Source: an uncultured Opitutia bacterium (GTDB lineage Bacteria > Verrucomicrobiota > Verrucomicrobiia > Opitutales > Opitutaceae). Taken from it: DNA of 64,000 nucleotides. This document shows positions 1 through 9,072 of the stretch, piece by piece; position 1 is the stretch's first letter, and each line of letters opens with the position of its first letter. The translations under genes and the position numbers were made by a program. Location: the NCBI GenBank assembly GCA_903855985.1, contig CAIOAO010000064.1, positions 1 through 64,000 of the forward strand. Direction: 5' to 3'. The notes under the pieces are model-generated. The model had not been told where the DNA came from and did no database searches. It saw only the letters and a program-made list of their open reading frames with translations.

Positions 1-256
1 CGCCTAACGAAATCATTTTGTCCGATTTCAACTCCCGCCACCTCCACTTATTTTGAATCAAAAAGTGCCCGCCAGAGCCCAACTGGCGACGGCGGGCCTA
101 CGGCCCGGGCCGGCCTTGGCTGCCCGTGGACAAACTGGGCTTGGCCATCCTCCCAGGTATTCCCGCCTTGGGCGGAAAACCGTCGGCGATCACACTCCAG
201 GCTTGGGATATTCGCGTCGATTTGGGTCTATTCGCCCTTAAACCAAGTCTTTCCCC
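1..256. other. Non-coding window edge
   Basis: No gene is supported here. The short ORFs that cover it are open only because of high GC. It contains a GC-rich inverted segment around positions 90-120 (GGCGGGCCTACGGCCCGGGCC region) and a C/T-rich leader directly before the first gene. It presumably holds the promoter of that gene, but no convincing -35/-10 pair is visible. Confidence 0.5.
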
Positions 257-1423
257 GTGACCTCCCCCACCCCTGCCGCGGCCACAAACGAACCCGATCC
301 GTGGTTCACCAAGCTCCAAGCCCGCGTCGCCGACCTGCTCGAGCATGCGCGCCAGCCTCATCCGCATGGCGTCACCTCGTACACCCCCGCCGCCTTCGGC
401 GCGGAATACCCGGCGCTCTACCTGCGCGACTTTACCTACATGGCGGAGTCGGCCCCGGAATTCATCCCGCCCGGGCACGTGCGCGCCATCCTCGCGCTGT
501 TCGCGGCTCACGTGTCGTCCGAGGGCCTTTGCCCGGAACGCATCAGCAATGACGGCGAGGTCATCTACATCTGCCATGGCGGGCGCCCGGTGACGGACGC
601 CCCCCTGTTCCTCGCCAAGCTGGCCCGCGCCCACCTGCGCCACGGCGGCGACACGGGTTTTCTCGCAGAGATCTTCCCCGTGCTCGAGCGGACCTTCGCC
701 ACCGTGCCGGTCGAGGCGTCGACGGGACTCGTGTGGATCGACCCCGCCCATCCGCACACCGCCTACGGCTTCACGGACACGATCGCGATCACGGGGCGGC
801 ATTTTTTCTGCTCACTGCTGCGCCTGGAGGCCGCGGAAATCCTGGCCGAACTGGCGGGCCGGCTCGGTCAGCGCGAACCCATCGAACGCTACACCGCCGA
901 GGCGGCACGCATCCGTGTGGGTCTCGAACACCTCTGGTCGCCCGAACACCGGCTGTACCTGGCCGGCTCGGTGGATTGCCGCCAGCCCGACATCTGGGGC
1001 TCGGCCTATGCGGGGGCCATCGGCGCCCTGGCGCCGGCGCGGCACCACCTGGTCGCCACCACGCTGCTGGCCGGGCGCGAGCGCTTTCTCCTCCGCGGCC
1101 AGGTCCGGCACCTGCCGCTGCCGGAATTCTGGCAGCGCCGCGTGGTCGTCGCGGAGTGGACCGAACCGGGCACCTTTCAAAACGGCCCGTACTGGGCCAC
1201 GGCCACGGGCTGGATGGCGGAGATGTTCGAGCTGGCCGCGCCCGGCGCCGGCCTTGCCTTGCTGCACGAACTCGCCGCCGACTTCGAAACCCACGGCATT
1301 TGGGAGTGCATCGGCCCCGCCGGCTATGCCCGCGTCGCCAACAACCTTTCCTCCGCCTGCCTGCCCTACGCCGCGTGGAAAAAACTTCGCGCCGCCGCCG
1401 CCCACCCGCGCCCGCAGCCCTGA
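257..1423 (+). CDS. Six-hairpin glycosidase-like protein
   Basis: A 388-residue protein starting at GTG after a C/T-rich leader. It has no signal peptide, so it is probably cytoplasmic. The segment LYLRDFTYMAE near residue 54 and the late GPYWATATGWMAE near residue 310 resemble the aromatic and acidic surfaces of (alpha/alpha)6 toroid glycosidases. The length fits a single catalytic domain. The substrate cannot be read from sequence. The truncated gene at 17249 has a comparable YPAFWVRDAAMM segment, so the two are probably distant relatives. It is followed by the desaturase gene on the same strand after about 100 bases. An epimerase or another toroid enzyme is the main alternative. Confidence 0.6.
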   Translation: MTSPTPAAATNEPDPWFTKLQARVADLLEHARQPHPHGVTSYTPAAFGAEYPALYLRDFTYMAESAPEFIPPGHVRAILALFAAHVSSEGLCPERISNDGEVIYICHGGRPVTDAPLFLAKLARAHLRHGGDTGFLAEIFPVLERTFATVPVEASTGLVWIDPAHPHTAYGFTDTIAITGRHFFCSLLRLEAAEILAELAGRLGQREPIERYTAEAARIRVGLEHLWSPEHRLYLAGSVDCRQPDIWGSAYAGAIGALAPARHHLVATTLLAGRERFLLRGQVRHLPLPEFWQRRVVVAEWTEPGTFQNGPYWATATGWMAEMFELAAPGAGLALLHELAADFETHGIWECIGPAGYARVANNLSSACLPYAAWKKLRAAAAHPRPQP

Positions 1424-1521
1424 CCCTGCCCGGCTCCCCGGGGCGGCTTGAGGGTCGCTCCAATGTCTTGCTCGGCCCGCGCGCGTCGTTTTCCCTCAGG
1501 CACCCTACCTGATTTTTCCCC

Positions 1522-2595
1522 ATGCTGACTGCCCCTGCCCCCCGCGACTACAGCCTGACCGGACCGGAGAACCAACGTGCCGGAGCGCGCGGCCTGGCCG
1601 ACGCCGAGTGGTACACGTGCATGATTCCCCGCTCGCGGCTGAAGGAGCTGATGCAGCGCCGGGACGGTCCCGCCATTCGTGACACCCTGCTGTGGTTTGC
1701 GCTGCTGATCATCACGGGCACGATCGGCTGTCTGACCTGGGGCACATGGTGGACGATCCTGCCGTTCATGGCCTACGGCGTCCTCTACGGCTCGTGCTCC
1801 GACTCCCGCTGGCATGAGAGCCTGCACCGGACCGCGTTTAAAACCGTCTGGATGAACGACGCCCTCTACGAGCTCGCGTCCTTCATGGTCCTGCGCGAAT
1901 CGGTGCCGTGGCGCTGGAGCCATACCCGGCATCACACCGACACCATCATCGTGGGCCGCGACCCGGAGATCGCCGTGCCGCGTCCGCCGGACTTCCTCGG
2001 CCTCGCCCTGAGTCTCTTCAGCCTGAAGAGCGGCCCGCGCGAATTCCGCCGCATGGCGCTGCATGTCTTCGGCCGCCTCACGCCCGGCGAGGCCACTTAC
2101 ATTCCGGAAACCGAGCGGCCCAAGGTCTACCGCAACGCCCGCATCTACTTGGCAATCTATCTCGCCGTCATCGCCACCGCGGTCGCCACCCGCAGCTTCC
2201 TCCCCCTCATGCTCGTGGGTTTTCCCTCGTTCTACGGCGCCTGGCTGCTCCTCGTTTTCGGGCTCACCCAGCACGCCGGCCTCGCCGAGGACGTGCTCGA
2301 CCACCGGCTCAACTGCCGGACGGTCTACATGAATCCCGTCCTGCGTTATCTCTACTGGGAAATGAACTACCACGTGGAGCACCACATGTTTCCCCTCGTG
2401 CCGTACCACGCCCTGGGCCACCTGCACCAGGAGTTGAAGGCCGACATGCCCGTACCCTACGACGGACTCTGGGCCGCCTACCGCGAAATCATCCCCACCT
2501 TGCTCCGGCAGGCGAAGGATCCGGCCTACCATGTGCAACGCCGGCTGCCCGCCTCCGCGCGCGCGCTGGGTTCCAACCCGCAGCCGGCCACCTGA
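1522..2595 (+). CDS. Fatty-acid-desaturase-family diiron enzyme, MocD-like
   Basis: A 357-residue integral membrane non-heme diiron oxygenase. All three histidine boxes are present: HESLH at about 98-102, HTRHH at about 134-138 and HVEHH near 284. Hydrophobic stretches lie around 55-90 and 205-240. A gene for a Rieske ferredoxin starts 9 bases after its stop, the same pairing as mocD-mocE of rhizopine (3-O-methyl-scyllo-inosamine) catabolism in rhizobia. There, MocD is a desaturase-like oxygenase fed by MocE. That makes hydroxylation or demethylation of a small substrate at least as likely as acyl-chain desaturation. No mocF-like reductase is nearby. The family call is firm; the substrate is not known. 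Confidence 0.85.
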   Translation: MLTAPAPRDYSLTGPENQRAGARGLADAEWYTCMIPRSRLKELMQRRDGPAIRDTLLWFALLIITGTIGCLTWGTWWTILPFMAYGVLYGSCSDSRWHESLHRTAFKTVWMNDALYELASFMVLRESVPWRWSHTRHHTDTIIVGRDPEIAVPRPPDFLGLALSLFSLKSGPREFRRMALHVFGRLTPGEATYIPETERPKVYRNARIYLAIYLAVIATAVATRSFLPLMLVGFPSFYGAWLLLVFGLTQHAGLAEDVLDHRLNCRTVYMNPVLRYLYWEMNYHVEHHMFPLVPYHALGHLHQELKADMPVPYDGLWAAYREIIPTLLRQAKDPAYHVQRRLPASARALGSNPQPAT

Positions 2596-2604
2596 GCCCG
2601 CCCC

Positions 2605-2931
2605 ATGGCCGACACTTGGATTGATACCGTTAACGCCGCCGACATCGCGCGGGAGGATGTCCTCCGCTTCGACCTCGGGGAGCGCACCTTCGCCCTCTAC
2701 CGGACAACGGACGACCGCTACTACGCCACTGACGGCCTGTGCACCCACGCCAAGGTCCACCTCGCCGGCGGCTTTGTCCTCGACCAGGTGATCGAGTGCC
2801 CGAAGCACAACGGCCGGTTCAATTTCACGACGGGTCAGGCCATGGGCGCCCCGGTCTGTGTGAACCTCAAAACCTATCCGACCAAGGTGGAGGCCGGCCG
2901 GCTCTGGGTGAACATCGCCCCGGCCGCCTGA
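2605..2931 (+). CDS. Rieske [2Fe-2S] ferredoxin, MocE-like
   Basis: A 108-residue soluble electron carrier. The two Rieske ligand boxes are visible: CTHAKVHL around residue 49 and CPKHNGRF around residue 68, giving Cys-X-His and Cys-X2-His. The length matches stand-alone ferredoxins of the MocE or naphthalene-dioxygenase type. It lies 9 bases after the desaturase-like gene and is almost certainly co-transcribed with it and donates electrons to it. The start is ATG without a Shine-Dalgarno motif. Confidence 0.9.
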   Translation: MADTWIDTVNAADIAREDVLRFDLGERTFALYRTTDDRYYATDGLCTHAKVHLAGGFVLDQVIECPKHNGRFNFTTGQAMGAPVCVNLKTYPTKVEAGRLWVNIAPAA

Positions 2932-3055
2932 GCGCCCCCTCTCGGCCCGGGTGTGTGCCCGGACGTTTATTCATCAGCAGCCGGGGAAAAACTTTGTGTC
3001 ACACCCCGCCGCCGCCTTGCTGTGACGCGCCCCTGTCCCCTTTTCCGCCCGCGCC

Positions 3056-6000
3056 ATGTCCGACTCTCCCGCTTCCCGAGCCCGCCCCGCCGCCACTGAA
3101 CGCCCGACCCGCTACTCCGCGCGCGACGGCGCGATCATCGGGTACAACCTGGGCGGCTGGTTCAACCGGCCGCTCTACCTCGCGCACACCGACGCATTTG
3201 TCCTCGCCGGCGACCGTCCCCTCCTGCGCTTCGCCAGCGGCAAGACCCTGCACGGCACGTTCGGCGTGGGCATCGTCCGCGGCAAAAAGTCGGCCTGGCT
3301 CCACGCGTTCTCCGACCTCACCTTCGAATATCGCGCGGCCCACGCGACCTGGATTGCCCGCGACCGCGCGTTCCCCGGGCTCGAGCTGCGACTCGAGGTC
3401 GTGGGCGCGGAACGCGGCGTGGCCTTCAGCGTCCGCCTGACCGTCCTCCGCGCGCGTCCCACCGACCGCCTCGTCTGGTTTTACGGCGGCGCCCACGCCT
3501 GGCCCAAGGATCCGCTCAACTGGGATCTGGATCCCCACCGGACCCCGCGCTTTCTCCCCGATGGCTTCGATCCCGCGCTGTGCCACGCCAATGGCGTGCA
3601 GGTTTCCGCCGCCGGTTTTGTGCTGGCACCCGCCCAGGCGAAGACCGCCGCGACATTCGGCCAATGCGACGCCACATCCCGGATCCGGCGGGGTGACGCC
3701 TCGCGTTTTCCGCAGCCCGCGGATCTCTCGGCCTCGTCCGCCGGCACCCAGCCGCTGGCGACCGGCGAGTTCAACGCAACCGAACAGCCGGTCGTGCACT
3801 GGACGTTCACGCGGATCAATTCGCCCGCCGCCTCGCCGCGCCGCCCGGGTCGGCCCGCCGCGGCCTTCGCCCGCGGACTTGGCCGCTCGGCCGCGCTGGC
3901 CGGCCGGCTGGTGGTCGAGACTCCCGAGCCGCGCCTCAATGCGGCCGCCTCTGCGCTGGTGGCGGCCATTGACGGCGCCTGGTACCCGCCCGTGTTCCGC
4001 CACGGGGCCATGCTCTGGAACCGCGCCTATCCCGGCTGGCGCACCGTCTTCGGCGGCACCGTCCTCGGCTGGCACGACCGCGTGAGGGCGCAGGCGAAAT
4101 ATTACGCGGGTTACCAGGTCACATCAAACCGGCGCCAGTCCCTGGAACTGAATCCGAAGATCCAGCTCACCCTGCCGGCGAAGAACTCCCGGTTCTACGG
4201 CCGCGGCCGCATCCTCGGCGGCCAGGGCGTGTACAACATGCAGTCGCAGTTCTTCGACCAGCTGATCCACGCGTGGCAGTGGACCGGGGACGCCGCGCTC
4301 GAGGCCCGGCTCCGTCCGGCGCTGGAGCTGCATCTCGAGTGGCTGAAGGACTGCTTCGATCCGGATGACGACGGGCTCTACGAGAGTTTCGTCAACGTCT
4401 GGCCCACCGACTCGGTCTGGTTCGCGGGCGGCGGGGCGACGGAGGAAACCGCCTACGCGTTTCGCGCCCACACCGCCGCTGCGCAGCTGGCCCAGCGCGC
4501 GGGCGACGGCCCTGCGGCTCGGCGTCACACCCAACAGGCCGCGCGCATCCGCGCGGCGTTCCGGCAAAAACTCTGGATGTCCGCACCCGGCCACCCGGGA
4601 TTGTACCGCGAGCAGCACGGCGAGCAGCGCCTGCACCCGGACGCGTGGCTCTACAGCATTTTCCTCCCGATTGACGCCGGTCTGCTCGATCCGTTGCAGA
4701 CTGCTACGTCCCTCCGCTTCACCGAAACCAGCCTGCAGAACGACCGTATGCCCTTCGGGGGTCGGCAGGTGTGGACGTCCAATTTCGTGCCGGCCATCTG
4801 GTCCGTGCGCGAGCGTTGGGCCGGCGACAATCATCACCTCGCCCTCGCCTATTTCCAGGCCGGGCTGGCGGCGGATGGCTGGGATGTCTTCCGCGGCACG
4901 TTCCTGCACACCGCCTTCGACTCGCGGGTACCCGGTGACTTCGGGGCCCCGGCCGGCGGCACTGATTTCGGCGACAGCACGCACATGTTCGCCCGGACGC
5001 TCGTCGAGGGCCTGTTCGGCATTACGCCCGACCGTCCGAGCGGCGTCGTGTGCATCAAGCCGCAGTTTCCGGCCGGGTGGGATCACGCCCGGCTCCAGTC
5101 GCCCGACGTGCACCTGCGCTACCGCCGGCAGGGGCAGGAAATCTCACTTGAAGTCGAGTTGACCCAGCCGTCGAAGCTCGAGGTCACCCTGCCCGTGCAG
5201 GCGCGCGGCATCACCGCCATCACGGTCAATGGCCGGCCCGCGCGGTGGACGGCCCAGCCCGGCTTTGGCCGCACGCTCGTGCAGATCAAGGTCTCCTCCA
5301 CCCGGCGTGCGCTCATCGCCGTGACCATGGCGGCAACCGTGCCGGATCGTGGTGGCGTGAAAATTTCCGGCGTAACGGGTGAACGTGTCGTGCTGCGCTC
5401 CGCCGCAGGCCCGGTCGTGTCATTTTCCGATCCGCAGGGCGTGCTCACCGATGCGCGGGTCCAGCATGGCACCGTGACCGGCCGCCTGACGGCGAACGCC
5501 GGCAGCCACACGGTGTTTGCCCGCGTGCGCTGCGGCGCACTGCCACAGTGGGAGCGGTTTCAGGTGCAGCTTTCCAACCCGGTCGCGGACCACGCCGCAG
5601 CTGCGCAGCGGCTTGACCGCGTGCCCGGCCGGCCGGACTGGCAGTGCGTGGACCTCGCGCCGGCGCTCAACGGCGACATCCGCACGATCTACCAGCAGCG
5701 CTATCTCACGCCGCGTCCGCCGACCATGTCCGCCCGGATCGGCACGGACGGCTACACGCCGTGGACTTTCCTGTATTGGAACAGCTTCCCGCCCGTCATC
5801 CAACTCGACGGCGTCCCGGCGCTGCTCACCGGTTCCGCCCGTGACCAACTGCGGACGCCGCAGGGCGTGCCATTCGCGTGGACCGGGGAGGCGCGCAACG
5901 TGGCCTTCACCTCGCAGTGGGACAACTGGCCCGAGTCTGTGACCGTGCCGGTCGGCTGCGCGGGCGACGCGGTGTGGTTTCTCGTCTGCGGCTCGACCAA

Positions 6001-6352
6001 CCCGATGCAGGGCCGGATCGCGAACGCCGAGCTGCGCATGCGTTACGCCGACGGCGCCGTGGAAACCCTCGAGCTGGTTCCGCCGGTCAATTACTGGAAC
6101 CTCAGCCCGATCAAACCCGTCATCACCGCCCCCGGCCAGGCGAGCCGCTTCGATTACACGGCGCCGGCGGACGCGTATTGCGTGCCGAAAGTGTGGCCGC
6201 AAACCGTCCAGCTCGGCGAAAACTGCCGCGCGATGCTCCTCGGCTGGCGGCTGCGGCGCGGCCAGGTCCTGCGCAGCGTCACGCTGCAGACCCTCTCCTC
6301 CGAGGTCGTCGTCGGCCTGATGGGCCTGTCCGTGATGAACCCCGTCAAGTGA
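3056..6352 (+). CDS. Large DUF4450-like glycosidase
   Basis: A 1098-residue protein with no signal peptide. The N-terminal segment (about 30-170, with NRPLYLAHTDAFVLAGDRP) looks like the beta-sandwich start of DUF4450 proteins. Residues about 340-680 resemble an (alpha/alpha)6 toroid, with WLKDCFDPDDDGLYESFVN and FAGGGATEETAYAFRAHTA. The rest is beta-rich, probably accessory sandwich domains. DUF4450 proteins occur in polysaccharide-utilisation contexts in Bacteroidota and Verrucomicrobiota and are thought to be glycosidases. The linkage cut is not evident. It stands alone between the Rieske gene and a convergent gene, with a GC-rich hairpin just after its stop. Confidence 0.7.
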   Translation: MSDSPASRARPAATERPTRYSARDGAIIGYNLGGWFNRPLYLAHTDAFVLAGDRPLLRFASGKTLHGTFGVGIVRGKKSAWLHAFSDLTFEYRAAHATWIARDRAFPGLELRLEVVGAERGVAFSVRLTVLRARPTDRLVWFYGGAHAWPKDPLNWDLDPHRTPRFLPDGFDPALCHANGVQVSAAGFVLAPAQAKTAATFGQCDATSRIRRGDASRFPQPADLSASSAGTQPLATGEFNATEQPVVHWTFTRINSPAASPRRPGRPAAAFARGLGRSAALAGRLVVETPEPRLNAAASALVAAIDGAWYPPVFRHGAMLWNRAYPGWRTVFGGTVLGWHDRVRAQAKYYAGYQVTSNRRQSLELNPKIQLTLPAKNSRFYGRGRILGGQGVYNMQSQFFDQLIHAWQWTGDAALEARLRPALELHLEWLKDCFDPDDDGLYESFVNVWPTDSVWFAGGGATEETAYAFRAHTAAAQLAQRAGDGPAARRHTQQAARIRAAFRQKLWMSAPGHPGLYREQHGEQRLHPDAWLYSIFLPIDAGLLDPLQTATSLRFTETSLQNDRMPFGGRQVWTSNFVPAIWSVRERWAGDNHHLALAYFQAGLAADGWDVFRGTFLHTAFDSRVPGDFGAPAGGTDFGDSTHMFARTLVEGLFGITPDRPSGVVCIKPQFPAGWDHARLQSPDVHLRYRRQGQEISLEVELTQPSKLEVTLPVQARGITAITVNGRPARWTAQPGFGRTLVQIKVSSTRRALIAVTMAATVPDRGGVKISGVTGERVVLRSAAGPVVSFSDPQGVLTDARVQHGTVTGRLTANAGSHTVFARVRCGALPQWERFQVQLSNPVADHAAAAQRLDRVPGRPDWQCVDLAPALNGDIRTIYQQRYLTPRPPTMSARIGTDGYTPWTFLYWNSFPPVIQLDGVPALLTGSARDQLRTPQGVPFAWTGEARNVAFTSQWDNWPESVTVPVGCAGDAVWFLVCGSTNPMQGRIANAELRMRYADGAVETLELVPPVNYWNLSPIKPVITAPGQASRFDYTAPADAYCVPKVWPQTVQLGENCRAMLLGWRLRRGQVLRSVTLQTLSSEVVVGLMGLSVMNPVK

Positions 6353-6355
6353 GTC

Positions 6356-6373
6356 GGGCCGGCACTGCGGCCC
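6356..6373. terminator. Hairpin between convergent genes
   Basis: GGGCCG and CGGCCC are separated by a six-base loop directly after the stop of the DUF4450-like gene and just before the stop of the convergent gene. No U-tract follows, so it is a possible bidirectional terminator at best. Confidence 0.4.
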
Positions 6374-6379
6374 GGTCCT

Positions 6380-6919
6380 TCACTCCGTCGGCCAGCCCTT
6401 GGCATTCCGCAGGCGGATGCCACTGGCGTGCACGGTCGAGCTCCAGACGTCCTTCCACGGCAGCAGCGAATCGACGACCCGCAGCTCCGTGCCGCTTTCC
6501 TTCAATTTCGCCGGCAGATCCGTCAGCGTGACCTTGTCCAGGGGGTTGACCGCCACCCGCGATACCCACATGCCGGCATCCTTGGTGTCGTGAAACATTC
6601 CCGCCGGCATCTCGTAGCGGATGATCTTGCCCAGTTGCAGGCGCTCGAGCCAGTCGCGCTCGATGATCGCCAGCGGCTGCTTCGGGTTGCCCTCGAGCCA
6701 CCGCTCCGCGTCCGCCGCCGTGGTTTTCGACGTGGCCCAGAGCAGGATCCGCGGACATTCCCGCGGGAAAAGGTACATCCGTTGGTGCGCTTCCTCAATG
6801 GCCCACACCAGGGGGCTGTTCAGCCATTCCCGACCCGCGGGCCGGTTGGAGGCGCCCTGTACGGGACGCGGGATGAACTTGGAGATCGCGGGATCTTCGG
6901 AGTAGTGAAACAGGCGCAT
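6380..6919 (-). CDS. DUF6886-like protein
   Basis: A 179-residue protein beginning MRLFHYSEDPAISKF, a start typical of the small DUF6886 family found in many bacteria. It has no signal peptide or membrane segment. Conserved-looking features include the HYSEDP start, WAIEEAHQRMYLFPRECPR near 38-57 and a later RYEMP...F segment. The fold may be related to ADP-ribosyltransferase-like or RES-like domains, but this is a guess. The gene is divergent from the Tat protein gene at 7074 and convergent with the DUF4450 gene. Confidence 0.65.
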   Translation of the reverse strand: MRLFHYSEDPAISKFIPRPVQGASNRPAGREWLNSPLVWAIEEAHQRMYLFPRECPRILLWATSKTTAADAERWLEGNPKQPLAIIERDWLERLQLGKIIRYEMPAGMFHDTKDAGMWVSRVAVNPLDKVTLTDLPAKLKESGTELRVVDSLLPWKDVWSSTVHASGIRLRNAKGWPTE

Positions 6920-7073
6920 TGTCGCGCCATCTTTGCAAAAGCGCGGGAATCGACGCGATTTGAAAACACCCCGCCAGCCGGTCGATTTTTACGTACTGCG
7001 CGCGGGTCGCGCCGGACCCGCAAGGCACTTGCCGCGGGACCGCCCCCGGCCCAAGTTGCGGGGACCTAACGTG

Positions 7074-9011
7074 ATGAAAAATTCCACCCGCCGCGTGTTT
7101 CTCAAGGACGCCACTCTCCTCGCCGCCAGCCTGCCGGCCGCCTCCCTGTTCCTCCCGCGCACCTTGCTCGCCGCCACCGCTTCCTCCGGTCCGCAATCCA
7201 CCCCCCCGCCCATGCCTGCCACCACCCCGATCCGGCGCGATGCTTTCCGCGCCTACCTGCTCCGCGCCATTGAAGCCAAGCTCCCCGGCATCCTCGAACA
7301 CGCCCGGCCCAGCGGCCAGTTCGGCACCGAGCCGTGGGTCGTCGGCGACCAGAACTCCATCCTCACCCTCGCCCTGCTCTACCACTGCGAGGGCGGCCCG
7401 CACTACCGCGACCCGGTCCTGCTCGAGCACATCGCGGCCGGTGGACGCTTCCTGCGCGCCCGGCAGGACGCGAAGGGCATGTACCCCTTCGACAAGAAGG
7501 ACGGCTCCAACTGGGGCCCCATCTACATGCCGTGGACCTATCTCCGCTGGATGGTCACCTACCAGCTGATGGTGGCGGACCTCTCGCCCGCCGACCGCGC
7601 CATCTGGACGGAAGGCTTGACCCTCGGCTACGGCGGCATCGCCGCGACCGAACTCAGTTCCCGCAGCAACATCTATCCCGGCACGCTCACCGGCGCCCCG
7701 CCACTCCAGCCGGGTGAAGTCCGGCCGTGGATTCACAACATTCCCTGCCATCACGCCGCCGGCCTCTTCATCGCGGCCCGCCAGTTCGGGCGGCCCGAGT
7801 GGGAAAAACAGGCGCGCGAATACATGCAGCTGGTCATCGCCGCGCAGTCGCCGCACGGCTGGTGGACCGAGCACCGCGGCCCGGTCGTGTTGTACAACCG
7901 CGTCTACATCGAGGCCCTCGGCATCTACCACGCCCTCAGTGGCGACGAGGCCGTCCGGCCCGCGCTGGAGCGCGGCAATATTTATCACCTCAACTATCTC
8001 TATCCGGATGGCTCGGCGATCGAGACCGTGGACGAGCGCAACCCGTACGGCCCCCTCAAGGTCAGTCACGATGCCGCCGGCAAGGTGCGCTATGTGACGC
8101 CCCAGGCCTCGATTCACCCTGGCCTCTATTTCACCGACGCCGGCCGCGCCCAACTCGCCCACCAATGGCCCATCGTCGCCGCCCGCGACCCGGCGGAGCT
8201 CGACGCGGACTTCCTCTACCTCTTCCTCCCGAAGGATGACGCCGGCTTTGTCTTCACCAGCCAGCCGGACCGCCGCCACCGGATGGGCGCCGACGCCCTC
8301 ATCGCCCGCGAGGACCCGTGGCTGGTCAGTCTCTCCGCCTACTGCTGCGCCCGCACCCCCAACCGTTTCATCCAGGACCGGCAGAACCTGCTCAGCATCT
8401 TTCACCGCGACTCCGGCCTCATCCTCGGCGGCGGCAACACCAAGCTGCAGCCGCTCTGGAGCACGCTGACCGTCGGCGACACGAAGCTGCTCACGCCCAT
8501 CGGCGCGAAACGCGAAACCAACCTAGCGCCCGACGTGGCCCTGTCCTACACGCCTGACCACTGCGAAATCACCGAGCCCGCCCCGAACCGCTGGACGCAA
8601 CGCATCTCCGCCGCCGGCGCCATCGCCGATCTTACCTGCGAAATCCTGTCCGACCGCAGGCTCCGGCTCTCCGCGGCGCTCGTGCAGGCCGCGCCCGACG
8701 GCCGCCTCGCCACGGTCCACCTCACGTTCCTGCCCTATCCCGAAAGCCCGGTCACCTTCTCCGACGGCACGCACGCGGACATCGCCGCCACCACCCTCTG
8801 GGAAAAATCCGGCGTCACGACTGTCGGCCATCACAACTGGCAGCTCACCGTGCCCGCCGCCGCGCGGGTCGCGTGTCCCGTGTTGCCGCACAACCCGTAT
8901 TCCACCGACGGCCACGCCGAAGCCACGGAAGGCCGCCTCGTTGTCTCCCTGCCGCTGGGTGCGAAGGAGCAGCGCCACAGCCTTACGCTGTCGGTGGCCA
9001 AGCAGAGCTAA
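7074..9011 (+). CDS. Tat-exported alpha/alpha-toroid carbohydrate-active enzyme
   Basis: A 645-residue protein when started at ATG 7074 (GTG at 7071 is an alternative; the track ORF begins too early). The N-terminus MKNSTRRVFLKDATLLAASL is a twin-arginine-type signal (RRVFLK), so the enzyme is exported folded. The central part (about 60-300) is rich in Trp, Tyr and His, with NIPCHHAAGLFIAARQFGRP and SPHGWWTEHRGPV, and fits an alpha/alpha toroid. The C-terminal half looks beta-rich, as in polysaccharide lyases of the heparinase or alginate type. Lyase and glycosidase both remain possible. It is the only gene in its transcription unit. Confidence 0.6.
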   Translation: MKNSTRRVFLKDATLLAASLPAASLFLPRTLLAATASSGPQSTPPPMPATTPIRRDAFRAYLLRAIEAKLPGILEHARPSGQFGTEPWVVGDQNSILTLALLYHCEGGPHYRDPVLLEHIAAGGRFLRARQDAKGMYPFDKKDGSNWGPIYMPWTYLRWMVTYQLMVADLSPADRAIWTEGLTLGYGGIAATELSSRSNIYPGTLTGAPPLQPGEVRPWIHNIPCHHAAGLFIAARQFGRPEWEKQAREYMQLVIAAQSPHGWWTEHRGPVVLYNRVYIEALGIYHALSGDEAVRPALERGNIYHLNYLYPDGSAIETVDERNPYGPLKVSHDAAGKVRYVTPQASIHPGLYFTDAGRAQLAHQWPIVAARDPAELDADFLYLFLPKDDAGFVFTSQPDRRHRMGADALIAREDPWLVSLSAYCCARTPNRFIQDRQNLLSIFHRDSGLILGGGNTKLQPLWSTLTVGDTKLLTPIGAKRETNLAPDVALSYTPDHCEITEPAPNRWTQRISAAGAIADLTCEILSDRRLRLSAALVQAAPDGRLATVHLTFLPYPESPVTFSDGTHADIAATTLWEKSGVTTVGHHNWQLTVPAAARVACPVLPHNPYSTDGHAEATEGRLVVSLPLGAKEQRHSLTLSVAKQS

Positions 9012-9072
9012 GGTTCCTCACGCAAAGCCGCAGAGACGCAAAGGTGGCACGACCGAAATCGAAATTCGAAAA
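9012..9072. repeat. Intergenic quasi-repeat (GCAAAG / CGAAAT units)
   Basis: The gap between the Tat protein and the convergent hydrolase holds ACGCAAAGCCGCAGAGACGC followed by CGAAATCGAAATTCGAAAAT. Each is a short unit repeated with small changes. No complementary arm is present in this gap. Confidence 0.6.
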
